NCBI RefSeq assembly: GCF_015207375.1
Contig: NZ_JADEWY010000006.1
Span: 1 to 64,000, forward strand
Source of the DNA: Coleofasciculus sp. LEGE 07092
GTDB taxonomy: Bacteria > Cyanobacteriota > Cyanobacteriia > Cyanobacteriales > Coleofasciculaceae
Direction: 5' to 3'
Length of the DNA: 64,000 nt
Shown here: piece after piece, positions 34,301-45,000 of the stretch
Layout: each line of letters opens with the position of its first letter
Numbering within the stretch: position 1 is the first letter of the stretch
Program-made: the position numbers and the translations under genes
The notes under the pieces: generated by a model
The model's input: the letters and a program-made list of their open reading frames with translations, nothing else
Told to the model about the DNA's origin: nothing
Database searches by the model: none

Positions 34301-37300
34301 TTATTTCCGGGTATCATTTTGTGCTTCCTCCAAGCAACTCTTCACCTTTTCAACGAGCAGTGGGAGAGAGTGTTGATTGAACAAATTGCCAAAAATACCA
34401 TGAATTTCCTGACACTCTACTCCGCTATCTACTAAGTCATTCCAGCCTAATGCTTGACCGAAATACCAGTCTAGTGTTTGCTTTTTAGCCCGAAAGAGAG
34501 TCAGGCGACCAGGGTAAACTTGAGGACAATACTTTGCCTTCACTGCTCGGTTGGCTTGGTGAGCTTGGAGGTAGCGAATTCCATGAGGAACAAATTCGTC
34601 ATTATTTTGAGAAGAGTGAGAATCGTTGTCAGTTTTAACTACGTTACTAGGGGAATTATTTAACCCTTGTGAAGGCTGATCGTTAATCTGATGTTGTAGC
34701 TTTACTTTGATCTTCTGCCCTAACCAATCTCCAAGATAAGTTAGCTTTCCGATTAATTGGTGTTTTCTTAATTCATCAGAATGATAGTAGTAAGTTTTGT
34801 ACAATAAAAAATCCCATTTATGAATCAGAGCCTGAGTTCGCCACAGAACGCTATCATTTGGCACAGATTTAGGGGAGTAGGCATCAACTAAAGCTAGCAG
34901 TGCTACCTCTTCACCTTGAGCGTGAAGTTGTTGAGCTATCTCAAAGGCGATAGTTCCGCCAAAGCAGTGACCGCCGATAAAATAGGGTCCTTTGGGTTGG
35001 AGTGTTTGTATTTCTTTGAGGCAGTCCGCCGCTATTTCCTCAACAGAATCTTGAAACTCGTGTTTGCCATCTAAAGCTGGCAGTTGCAGACCATAAAAAG
35101 GTTGATCTGGAGGTAAACGGCGACCAAATCCTGCCCAAGTCATAGCATCAGCAGCACCACCATGAAAGAAGAAGGGGGGTTTAGAACCTGTCGGCTTAAC
35201 GGGGACTAAACTTAACCAAGGTGCTGACCATTCTTCTTGGCGCAAAATAGTTGCCAGTTCTGCAATCGTTGGCGCTTGAAAAAGAGTCGCTAGGGGAATA
35301 TCTTGACCAATTTTCTTGTTAATTTCACTGAATAATTGCACCGCTAGCAGAGAATGTCCGCCTAACTCAAAGAAGTTATCATGTATGTTAATCGGTTGAA
35401 TGTTGAGAACGCTTTCCCAAATTTTGGTGAGTTGCAGTTCTAACTCATCACGGGGAGCAACAGCCGTGTCGTCCGATTCTGGTTTCGTTACATCAGGGAT
35501 AGGCAGGGCGCGACGGTTCACTTTACCGTTGGGAGTTAAGGGCAAGGCATCCAGCCTAACAAAAACGGCTGGCACCATATAGTGAGGAAGCCTATCTTTG
35601 AGGAAGTTGCGTAATTCCAAAGATGTAGGAATTGACTCTGGCTTGGGAACTACATAAGCAACGAGCCGCTTATTACCAAAATTATCTGGGGAAGCAATAA
35701 CGACAGTTTCCTGAACCGCCGAGTGTTGCAGTAAATTTGTCTCAATCTCGCCAAGTTCGATGCGGAAACCCCGAAGTTTGACTTGAAAATCTCTTCTGCC
35801 TAAAAATTCGATTGTGCCATCAACTCTTAAACGTCCTAAATCTCCAGTGCGATAAATTCGGCGGTTCCCTCTTGTGGTGCCTCTTGTGGTGCCTCTTGTG
35901 GTGCCTCTTGTGGTGCCTCTTGTGGTGAGCGAAGTCGAACCACCATCCGGATCGGGTAAAAATGCTGCTTGTGTTAGTTCCGGTTTTTGCCAATACCCTA
36001 AAGCAATATAGGGACTCTTAATAGCAATTTCTCCATAAATTTGAGCGTCAACACCTGCCTGATTGAGTAATAAAATATCAGTGTCTTCAAAAGGATAACC
36101 AACGGGAACCGATTGACCGGCAATGACTGTATCATCATTGATTAAATATTGCAGATTAAAGGAGGATTCTGTACATCCTAATCCGTTAACAAAGATACAA
36201 TTTGTGGAAAAATAGTTTTGGTATATCTCGACATCTTTTTTGACGACTTCCTCTCCTCCCAAAACGACTAAGCGAATTTGAGGAAAAGGTGTTTCTTGTG
36301 GTTGAGCAGGTACGGGTAAGGTGTCGATAAAATGTCGGTAGACAGTGGAGGTGGAGTGATAAATGGTAATCTCTTGTTGAGTTAGCCATTGGCATAGTTT
36401 GGCTAAACCGTCTGTCTTAATATTAAATGGACATAGGGTAGCACCGTTTAATAATGCTCCAAAAATATCCATCACTGCTGCATCAAAGCTGTAGGAGGCT
36501 AGCAGGGTTAGCTTATCATCAGCAGCAATGTGAAGATTATTTGTATAGTTGCGGATGAAATGGAGGATATTGCGATGGTTTTGTAGGACGCCTTTGGGTT
36601 GTCCAGTTGAGCCGGAGGTATAGAGGATATAGGCTGTGGTATCTGGGGCAATGGATAGATTGACTTCATCCCAATCCCTTTCTAGGTCGATTTCATCAAT
36701 ATTGATCAGATGAATTTTGTTAGAGGTTAATTCTTGGGCAAGAGCCAAATTGTTATTGTTCGTTAGGATAACTGTGGCTTGAGCATCTTCGAGACTATAA
36801 GTCAGTCGGAGTTGGGGATACGTGGGGTCGAGGGGAACGTAGGTTGTGCCAAGTTTAAGGATTCCTAGAATAGCGGCGATCGCAGGTGCATCATGTTCCA
36901 ATAATAGGGCTATTTGTTGCGAAGTGTCTCCGCACTGTTGCCGGAGGGTTTGAGCGATCGCATTCGCCTTATTATTTAAGGTGTGGTAAGTCCACTGATG
37001 GTTTTTAGTGGAGACTGCAATATTGTCGGGATATTTTATGACTTGCTCAGAAAACCGAGCAGAGATGGATTGCTCAATGGCTGCTTTGGGAAATTCTGTA
37101 AACGGTTTATCAGGAGTAACAAGGTTTTTACAATTATGCAGCCTCTGACGTTCTGCTGAACTTAAAAGAGACAAATTACCAATCGGGTACTCTGGATTAG
37201 TAACGGTACTTTCTAATAGGGTTTGAAAACGCTCTGCCATCCCTGCGATGGTTTCTGGGTTGAACAAATTCTGGTTATACACCCACTGCAACGTGATGCC

Positions 37301-38686
37301 TTCAGATTGCTCCCGCACGTATAGGGTAATATCAAACTTAGATGCTGCTTCTGAACTAGAAAGCAACTCCACTGTCAACTCTGGCAGTTCCAATGCTTTG
37401 GATTGCAAATTGACCATGTTGAACCAGACTTGAAACAGAGGATTGTGACTTAGACTTCGTTCCGGTTGCAGTTCCTCTACTAGCTTCTCAAAGGGCATTT
37501 CTTGATGCTCATACGCTCCTATTGTCACCTCTTTGACTCGACCCAACAGTTCTCGAAAGCTGGGATTACCATCAAGGTGGGTGCGTAGGACTACGGTATT
37601 AATAAAAAAGCCAATTAATGGCTCAACTTCCGAGCGATTACGACCCGCGACAGGAGTGCCAATCACCAGGTCTTCTACACCCGTGTAGCGATACAGTAAG
37701 ACTTTAAATGCCGCTAATAGGGTCATAAATAGGGTAACGCCTGCGTTTTGGCTCAGAGTTTTTAGAGTCTCACTGAGGGGTTGGGAAAGGTGTTGAGAAT
37801 ATTTTGCGCCCGTAAAGGTTTGAAGGGTTGGTCTGGGATGATCAAGGGGTAACTCTAACAGGGGTGGTGCGCCTGCGAGTTGTTGTTTCCAGTAGGATAG
37901 ATGTTTTTGGGAGATTTCTCTGGCTAACTCTTCTCGTTGCCAATAAGCAAAATCAGCGTATTGGATGAGCAATTCGGGTAAGGGACAGGGATTATTATTA
38001 GAGAAAGCGGAGTAGAAGGTTCCGAGTTCCTGACGCAACAGGTTCATTGACCAACCATCTGAGATGATATGGTGGAGATTGAGTATGAGGATATGGTATT
38101 GGTCTTGTAGCCTCAGTAGAGTCCCTCGAATTAAGGAATCCTTTTCTAGGTCAAAGGGTTGTAAATGTTCCTTATCAAGTAATTGTTGTACCTCAGTTTC
38201 CCGCTCAGTTTCCGATAGGTTTTGCAACTCTATTAGGGGCAGGGAAAAGTTAGACGTGGTGTGAATAATAGTGATAGGAGTGCCATTGCGAGTCGCAAAG
38301 TTGGTGCGTAAGGTTTCGTGACGCTCGATGATGGAGTGTAAGGCTTGCTGTAGGGCAGCTACGTTGAGGTTGCCCTTCAGACGTAACGCCATGGGTATAT
38401 TGTAAGCGGAGCTTTTGCCTTCGAGTTGGTCGAGAAACCACAGTCGTTGTTGGGCAAAGGATAGGGGTAAGTCTTGGTTTCTGGGAACGGGTTTAATTTG
38501 TGCAGGTGTGTCTGGATTAAATTGCTCCAGAAATGCCAGAATTTCTGATTTACGCGATCGCATTTGCTCGAGCAAGTCAGGAGTTAGGGTTCCCTGGGGC
38601 GCACTGTAACGTAAACGCCCCTCATTAATCCATAGTTTGACCTGACGATGGCGCAGTTCGGATAAAAGTTCTTCAATCGGTTTCAT
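34301..38686 (-). CDS. NRPS termination module: TubC-C-A-PCP-TE
   Basis: A 1461-residue synthetase, last in the line. Residues 1-50 are a TubC-type docking domain. The condensation domain has its catalytic motif in HHIISDG. The adenylation domain has ILYTSGSTGQPKG and, after alignment by eye to the GrsA code positions, reads D-A-M-H-V-G-G-F-N-K, which I cannot match to a known substrate; its A5 region is GLGCTESS instead of YGPTE. An in-frame array of TTRG repeats lies between the A domain core and the A7 motif (YRTGDLGR). The PCP has LGGHSLL, and the thioesterase has GHCFGG, i.e. Cys in the nucleophile position. The gene overlaps the upstream module by 4 bp. It releases the finished peptide by hydrolysis or cyclisation; which one is unknown. 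Confidence 0.93.
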   Translation of the reverse strand: MKPIEELLSELRHRQVKLWINEGRLRYSAPQGTLTPDLLEQMRSRKSEILAFLEQFNPDTPAQIKPVPRNQDLPLSFAQQRLWFLDQLEGKSSAYNIPMALRLKGNLNVAALQQALHSIIERHETLRTNFATRNGTPITIIHTTSNFSLPLIELQNLSETERETEVQQLLDKEHLQPFDLEKDSLIRGTLLRLQDQYHILILNLHHIISDGWSMNLLRQELGTFYSAFSNNNPCPLPELLIQYADFAYWQREELAREISQKHLSYWKQQLAGAPPLLELPLDHPRPTLQTFTGAKYSQHLSQPLSETLKTLSQNAGVTLFMTLLAAFKVLLYRYTGVEDLVIGTPVAGRNRSEVEPLIGFFINTVVLRTHLDGNPSFRELLGRVKEVTIGAYEHQEMPFEKLVEELQPERSLSHNPLFQVWFNMVNLQSKALELPELTVELLSSSEAASKFDITLYVREQSEGITLQWVYNQNLFNPETIAGMAERFQTLLESTVTNPEYPIGNLSLLSSAERQRLHNCKNLVTPDKPFTEFPKAAIEQSISARFSEQVIKYPDNIAVSTKNHQWTYHTLNNKANAIAQTLRQQCGDTSQQIALLLEHDAPAIAAILGILKLGTTYVPLDPTYPQLRLTYSLEDAQATVILTNNNNLALAQELTSNKIHLINIDEIDLERDWDEVNLSIAPDTTAYILYTSGSTGQPKGVLQNHRNILHFIRNYTNNLHIAADDKLTLLASYSFDAAVMDIFGALLNGATLCPFNIKTDGLAKLCQWLTQQEITIYHSTSTVYRHFIDTLPVPAQPQETPFPQIRLVVLGGEEVVKKDVEIYQNYFSTNCIFVNGLGCTESSFNLQYLINDDTVIAGQSVPVGYPFEDTDILLLNQAGVDAQIYGEIAIKSPYIALGYWQKPELTQAAFLPDPDGGSTSLTTRGTTRGTTRGTTRGTTRGNRRIYRTGDLGRLRVDGTIEFLGRRDFQVKLRGFRIELGEIETNLLQHSAVQETVVIASPDNFGNKRLVAYVVPKPESIPTSLELRNFLKDRLPHYMVPAVFVRLDALPLTPNGKVNRRALPIPDVTKPESDDTAVAPRDELELQLTKIWESVLNIQPINIHDNFFELGGHSLLAVQLFSEINKKIGQDIPLATLFQAPTIAELATILRQEEWSAPWLSLVPVKPTGSKPPFFFHGGAADAMTWAGFGRRLPPDQPFYGLQLPALDGKHEFQDSVEEIAADCLKEIQTLQPKGPYFIGGHCFGGTIAFEIAQQLHAQGEEVALLALVDAYSPKSVPNDSVLWRTQALIHKWDFLLYKTYYYHSDELRKHQLIGKLTYLGDWLGQKIKVKLQHQINDQPSQGLNNSPSNVVKTDNDSHSSQNNDEFVPHGIRYLQAHQANRAVKAKYCPQVYPGRLTLFRAKKQTLDWYFGQALGWNDLVDSGVECQEIHGIFGNLFNQHSLPLLVEKVKSCLEEAQNDTRK
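35868..35927 (-). repeat. Five exact tandem 12-bp units inside an A domain
   Basis: On the plus strand the unit CCTCTTGTGGTG repeats five times without mismatch, encoding TTRG five times on the coding strand. It adds about 20 residues to a surface loop between the core and hinge motifs. The flanking bases 35925-35941 (GTGAGCGAAGTCGAACC) resemble a dispersed cyanobacterial short repeat, suggesting insertion followed by strand slippage. Confidence 0.95.
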
Positions 38687-41600
38687 AGTTCTCCTTCTTC
38701 TAGATCAGTTTCAGTTGATGGGACTTGAGTTGACGTAGCCCATAGAATTGTTTCGATGCGATCGCTTAATTGATCTACTGTAGGGGCTTCAAACAAAGAA
38801 CGCAACTGCAACTCCACCTCAAAAGCTTGACGGATACGAGAGATAACTTGAGTAGCTAACAGAGAATGTCCACCCAACTCAAAAAAGTTATCATGAATTC
38901 CCACTCGCTCGATTCCTAAAACTGATGCCCAAATAGACGCTAATTGTTCCTCGGTTGAGGTACGAGGTGGGACAAAGTTAGTTGATAGTGTATCCTCTAT
39001 TTCAGGTTTTGGTAAGGCGCGACGGTCAACTTTGCCATTGGGAGTTAGGGGGAGAGTATCCAACCGGACAAAAGCCGATGGCATCATGTATTCAGGTAGC
39101 TTTTGCTTGAGGAACGAGCGCAGTTCATCGGTAATTACTTGTTGGGAGTTAGAAACAAAATAGGCAACCAGACGTTGATTACCGGGTTGGTCTTCTCTGG
39201 CAATAACAACGACTTCTTTAACTTGGCGATGTTGACTGAGTACCGCTTCGATTTCCCCCAGTTCAATGCGAAAACCCCGAATTTTGACTTGATGATCAAT
39301 CCGACCAATAAATTCAATGTTGCCATCAGGCAGATATCGCGCTATGTCCCCAGTTTTGTACAAACGGGCATCGGGTTCATTACTAAAAGGGTTAGGAACA
39401 AATTTTTCTGCTGTTAATTCTAGGCGATTGAGATAACCTTTGGCTAGTCCATCACCTCCGATGTGAAGTTCTCCGGGTACGCCAATAGGGACAGGCTGGA
39501 AATGGGAGTCAAGCACATAAACTTGAGTGTTACTGATGGGACGACCAATAGAGATTGATTGTGCCGTTCCCTTTAGATGTCTGGGAATACAATAGCAACA
39601 AGCAAAGGTCGTGCTTTCTGTCGGACCATATCCATTGATGATCTGTGTCGATGGCAAAGCCTTCAGAGCTTTTTGAACGTGAGCGATTGAGAGGGATTCT
39701 CCACCTGTCAATAGTTGTTGAATTCCTGATAAAGCTTCTGGATCATCATCAATTATTGAATTAAACAGTGCCGAGGTCAGCCATAAGGTTGTAATACGCT
39801 GAGTTTCGATTGTATGTCTCAAATTATCGGCGGTCGGGACTCTTTCTGGGAAAAAAACGCACCGAGCACCATGTAGCAAAGCTCCCCAAATCTCAAAGGT
39901 GGCAGCATCAAAAGAAATGGGTGCCATTTGTAGCAATCGTTGTGCCGCATCTAGGTGAACGTAATCTATGCCAAACAGAAGACGAATAACACCATGATGT
40001 ACCACGGCTACTCCTTTAGGTTTGCCTGTCGAACCTGACGTATAGTTGATGTAGGCTAAGTTATCAGGGCTAACACTTGTAAGAAGATTGTTTTGGCTCT
40101 CTTGAGCGATTATCCTCCAATCCGTATCTAAACAAAGAACCTTGGCATCGTTAGTAGGAAGCCCTTCAACTAATCTGTGTTGAGTTAACAACACTCTAAC
40201 TTGGGCATCTTCTAGCATATAAGTCAAGCGCTCACTGGGATAAGTTGGGTCTAATGGAACATAAGCTCCTCCAGCTTTAAGAATTGCTAATAACCCGACT
40301 ATCATTTCTAGGGAACGCTCAACACAAATACCTACTAAAACATCGGTTTTTACACCCATCCTTTGCAGATAGTGAGCTAACTGATTTGCTCGATTATTTA
40401 ACTCTTGATAGGTCAGTTTTTGGTTATCCAATACTACCGCTACGGCATCAGGAGTTTTATCAACTTGCTCCTCAAATAATTGATGAATAGATTTATCTTT
40501 GGGATAATCAGTCTGAGTATTATTCCACTCCACTAATAACTGATGTTGTTCAGCTTCCGTTAGAATTGGGAATTGTGAGACTTTCTGTTGAGGATTAGCA
40601 ATAATCCCTTCTAACAACGTTTGGAAATGACCGGCCATTCGGGTGATGGTTTCCTCATCAAACAAATCAGTGGCATATTCCAAAACACCCCTTAACCCTT
40701 GCTCAGTTTCTGTTATTGATAAAGTTAAATCAAATTTGGCTGTTTCGGTATCAAGTTCTAAGGGTGTCAGGGTTAAATCTGGTAATTCTAGGTTACTACT
40801 CGGAGCATTCTGTAAGACAAACATTACCTGAAACAAAGGACTATAACTTAACGAACGCTCCGGTTGCAGTTCTTCTATGAGTTTCTCGAATGGTAAGTCT
40901 TGGTGAGCATAGGCATCTAAGGCTATCTGTTGCACTTTAGCTAGTAATTCATTGAACTTGGGATTGTTATCTAAGTTAATCCGTAATGCCAAAGTATTGA
41001 CAAAGAATCCAATTAATGGCTCAATTTGACTACGATTGCGGTTAGCGATAGGAGAGCCAATGACAATATCAGCCTGAGAAGTGTAGCGATAGAGTAATGT
41101 CACAAAAGCCGCTAATAAGGTCATAAATAAAGTGGCTTCTGACTGTTGGCTCAATGTTTTTAGCTTTCGCGTTAGTTCAGCATTAAGCTGAAATTGTTGC
41201 CGCCTCCCTCGAAACGTCTGCACTGGTGGACGAGGATGATCCGTTGGCAGTTCTAACAGTCTAGGAGCATCGGTTAATTGGGCTTTCCAATAGTTGAGTT
41301 GCTTGCTGAGAACTTCACCTTGTAGCCACTCTCGCTGCCAGTGAGAAAAGTCGGCATATTGAATGGATAATGGTGGTAAAGGATTAGGTTCTCCCTTATG
41401 GAAGGCTTGATATAAGGTTGATAATTCACGAATGAATATCCCCATCGACCAGCCATCAGAGATAATGTGGTGTATTGTCAGAACTAAGATATGGGACTGT
41501 TCCTTTAAGTGGAGGAGGGTGACTCGTAGTAAGGGTGCTTGAGTTAAATTAAAGGGTTTTTGGGCTTCTTTCTTGACTAATTTTTGAACTTGGGTAGATT

Positions 41601-42081
41601 GTTCCTCTATCGGTAAGTTTTGTAAGTCGATAACTGGCAAGGTAAAGGAGATTTGAGGAGCAATGATTTGAACAGGAGAATCATTAACGACCTGAAAACT
41701 TGTGCGTAGGGTTTCATGACGTTCTACTATTACTTGGAAGGCTTGCTCTAGAGCCGTTAGGTTGAGTTTGCCGGAAAGACGTAGCACTTTAGATATGTTA
41801 TAAATAGCACTTTGACCTTCAAGTTTGTCAAGAAACCATAATCTTTGCTGGGCAAAAGATACAGGTAAATTTCTATCTCTGGAAATGGGTTGAATTGTTT
41901 GGGCAGAATTTGTCTTGGCTTGATTCAAAAAGGCAATAATTTCTGATTTGCGCTCCGCTAGTTCTGCTTTTAAACTGGGTGTAATAGCACCTTGGGGAGC
42001 TTGGCAGCGTAAGCGAGCGCCATCAACATATAGTCTAATGTTTAGACTGCGAATATAAGAGAGAAACTCAATAGTATTCAT
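38683..42081 (-). CDS. NRPS elongation module: TubC-C-A(Val-like)-PCP
   Basis: A 1132-residue synthetase. Residues 1-52 form a TubC-type docking domain (LRCQAPQGAITPSLKAELAERK). The condensation domain has HHIISDG at 204-210. The adenylation domain (about 515-1025) reads D-A-F-W-L-G-G-T-F-K at the ten specificity positions by my alignment, one residue from the classic valine code DAFWIGGTFK, so valine or a similar branched residue is expected. The PCP has FFELGGHSLLATQ, and the C-terminus ends in an acidic tail (DLEEGEL) that suits the TubC domain of the next protein. No epimerase or methyltransferase is present. It overlaps both neighbouring synthetase genes by 4 bp, so the three are translationally coupled. 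Confidence 0.94.
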   Translation of the reverse strand: MNTIEFLSYIRSLNIRLYVDGARLRCQAPQGAITPSLKAELAERKSEIIAFLNQAKTNSAQTIQPISRDRNLPVSFAQQRLWFLDKLEGQSAIYNISKVLRLSGKLNLTALEQAFQVIVERHETLRTSFQVVNDSPVQIIAPQISFTLPVIDLQNLPIEEQSTQVQKLVKKEAQKPFNLTQAPLLRVTLLHLKEQSHILVLTIHHIISDGWSMGIFIRELSTLYQAFHKGEPNPLPPLSIQYADFSHWQREWLQGEVLSKQLNYWKAQLTDAPRLLELPTDHPRPPVQTFRGRRQQFQLNAELTRKLKTLSQQSEATLFMTLLAAFVTLLYRYTSQADIVIGSPIANRNRSQIEPLIGFFVNTLALRINLDNNPKFNELLAKVQQIALDAYAHQDLPFEKLIEELQPERSLSYSPLFQVMFVLQNAPSSNLELPDLTLTPLELDTETAKFDLTLSITETEQGLRGVLEYATDLFDEETITRMAGHFQTLLEGIIANPQQKVSQFPILTEAEQHQLLVEWNNTQTDYPKDKSIHQLFEEQVDKTPDAVAVVLDNQKLTYQELNNRANQLAHYLQRMGVKTDVLVGICVERSLEMIVGLLAILKAGGAYVPLDPTYPSERLTYMLEDAQVRVLLTQHRLVEGLPTNDAKVLCLDTDWRIIAQESQNNLLTSVSPDNLAYINYTSGSTGKPKGVAVVHHGVIRLLFGIDYVHLDAAQRLLQMAPISFDAATFEIWGALLHGARCVFFPERVPTADNLRHTIETQRITTLWLTSALFNSIIDDDPEALSGIQQLLTGGESLSIAHVQKALKALPSTQIINGYGPTESTTFACCYCIPRHLKGTAQSISIGRPISNTQVYVLDSHFQPVPIGVPGELHIGGDGLAKGYLNRLELTAEKFVPNPFSNEPDARLYKTGDIARYLPDGNIEFIGRIDHQVKIRGFRIELGEIEAVLSQHRQVKEVVVIAREDQPGNQRLVAYFVSNSQQVITDELRSFLKQKLPEYMMPSAFVRLDTLPLTPNGKVDRRALPKPEIEDTLSTNFVPPRTSTEEQLASIWASVLGIERVGIHDNFFELGGHSLLATQVISRIRQAFEVELQLRSLFEAPTVDQLSDRIETILWATSTQVPSTETDLEEGEL

Positions 42082-45000
42082 AATTCAACTTCCTCTAATC
42101 CTTTGTTTAAAGTATTTAGTGAATCTTGTTTCAACCAATTCATTGTTTCAATACGTTTTGCTAATTCATCAACTGTAGGGGCTTCAAATAAAGCACGCAA
42201 CTGCAACTCCACCTCAAAAGCTTGACGGATACGAGAGATAACTTGAGTGGCTAACAGAGAATGTCCACCCAACTCAAAAAAGTTATCATGAATTCCCACT
42301 CGCTCGATGTCTAGAACCGATGACCAGATAGCAGCTAGTTGTTCCTCACTTGGGGTACTGGGTGCGACAAAGTTGTTAGAGAGAGTATCCTCTATTTCAG
42401 GTACTGGTAAGGCGCGACGGTCAACTTTACCATTGGGAGTTAGAGGTAATTTATCCAGCTTGACAAAAGCCGATGGCACCATATATTCAGGTAGCTTTGT
42501 CTTGAGGAACGAGCGCAGTTCATCGGTAATTACTTGTTGGGAGTTAGAAACAAAATAAGCAACGAGACGTTTATTACCGGGTTGGTCTTCTCTGGCTATG
42601 ACAACGGCTTCTTTGACTTGTGGATGTTGACTTAATACGGCTTCAATTTCCCCCAGTTCGATGCGGAAACCCCGAATTTTAACTTGATTATCGAGGCGAC
42701 CAATAAATTCGATATTGCCGTCAGGGAGATAGCGTACTCGATCGCCAGTTTTGTAAAGACGTGCATTTGGATCGTTACTAAAAGGATTAGCAATAAACTT
42801 TTCCTGGGTAAGATCGGGACGGTTGAGATAGCCTCGTGCTAAACCCAAACCGCCAATGTGCAATTCTCCTGGAATACCGATAGGAACAGGTTGTAAATTG
42901 CGATCGAGAATGTAAGTTTGAACATTAGCAAGAGCGCGTCCAATCGGTACTTCTTTCTTTATTGGTGTAGATGCTTTTACCTTGTAAGCGGTGGCAACTA
43001 CAGTTCCTTCGGTTGGACCATAAGTATTTAACAATTGAGGGCAATCACCTACCTGCTGTTGCCACATTCTCACTGATTCGGGTAGGACTTGCTCTCCCCC
43101 AATGATTACCAAGCGCAGGGATTCAGGTAGGACTATATCAGTTGTTGCTAATTCAGAAACCAGTTGCTGCCAGTAGGCTGTCGGCAGCTCCAAAACGGTC
43201 AATTTCCAATCTTGGCAAGCTTTGAGAAATGTCGATAGAGAACTTAACATTTCATCAGTTCGTAGCACTAATGTTCCACCCGTAGTCAGGCAGGGATAAA
43301 TTTCTTCGACGGCTGCATCGAAACTAATTGAGGCAAATTGTAAAATGCGATCGCAAAGCGTACCTGTAGGGTTCTCGCTCTGACTTATCCCATATTCAGA
43401 AATAGCAGCCTGTGTAAAATTGACTAAAGAGCGATGGGAGATTAGTACCCCTTTAGGTTTCCCAGTAGAACCCGATGTGTAAATCGTATAGGCTAAATGA
43501 TCCGGCTGAATACTGTGAGGTAGATTTTCCTTACTCTCATTAGAATCCCCGCAGCTTGTATCCAGGCAAATAATATGCGCTATCTGCTGGGAGAGCAAAG
43601 GCAGCAATTTCTCTTGAGTTAATAGCACTTGAACTTGGGCGTCTGACACCATATAGGCTAACCGCTCCATCGGATAAACTGGGTCTAGCGGTACATAAGC
43701 TCCACCTGCTTTAAGAATTCCCAACAATCCCACAATCATCTCTAGGGAGCGTTCCACGCAGATTCCCACCAGCACTTCTGGTTTCACGCCGAGTTGTTGC
43801 AAGTTATGAGCTAATTGATTTGCCTTGGTATTTAACTCCCGATAGGTGAGTTTTTGGTCTTTGAACATCACCGCTATTGCGTCAGGAGTTCTGTCTACCT
43901 GCTGTTCAAATAATTGATGGATACACTGGTCAACTGGGTACTCTGTTTGGGAAGCATTCCACTCTACTAGCAGTTTGTGACGTTCAGCATCGGATAACAA
44001 TTGAAGGTCACAGATATCCTGGCTAGGAGCAGCAACAATGCTTTGTACAAAAATCGTAAACTGTTCTACAATTCTGTCAATGCTGTCATCAGTGTAAGTG
44101 GTAGCATCATAGACCCAATAGCATTTTTTGCCATTTTCCGGGATAACTAAGGTCAGCGCATTTTGTTCAGATTTTTGTTTGTAATCATCGAGACTGGCTA
44201 CCTGTTCTACGATGATAGGCAATCTCCAATCACAACCCGCTTCAAGCAACTGAATTTTCGGATATCTCAACACAACATCTCGTGAATAGGTTTTGTGCTG
44301 TTTTATCAATTCCACCTGCTCGTTTACAGCCTGAACAACTTCTGCAAAGCATTGCTCTTGGTTTATCTCTATGCGACAAGGAACAGCAGAGGCAAACAAG
44401 CCTTCTAGTCCTGTCAGTTGGTTTTCTAGCTCGCTTTGTCTCAATCCCAAATCAAAACAATCAGTCTGACTGATGCGAGCGAGATAGGCAGCAAAAGCTG
44501 CAATAAGGAAGTTTCCTAGAGTCCCTACTGGTGGGTAACTCTCCAAGAAAGTTATTACCTCATTGGGGATCAACCATTCTTTACTCCTGACCTCACCTTC
44601 TGATAACTGGGATGAGATTTTCCGTTCTGCATAGGGAAGTGTTATCGGCTGTAAGGTTGCTAATTTCTCTACCCAGAACTTTTCATGCTTGACTAGCGAT
44701 ACTTCTAACGTTTTAATACGCTTCCCTAGATCTAGTTCGATATCCTTAAACCGCTCTCCTACCTGGAGTTTAAATCTTGTAACAAACTCAGGTATGGAGA
44801 GGGGTTGACCCTCTATCGATAACACCTGATGCAGCAAAATATCATAACTTGTAGTACTAACCTGAAGGCAATTAGATTCAATTGCTGTTATTGTTCCTGG
44901 TGGTGACGTAGATGGAGTATCAAGAACTTCAATCTTAGAAACAATAATAAACTCGCTGCCTAGTACTAACTTCGGAAAGCCGATTAAATTTTCATGTGAA

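Noticed and set aside
35868-35927. CRISPR-like repeat array
   Set aside because: The units are 12 bp and contiguous, without spacers, and are translated as TTRG in an A domain.
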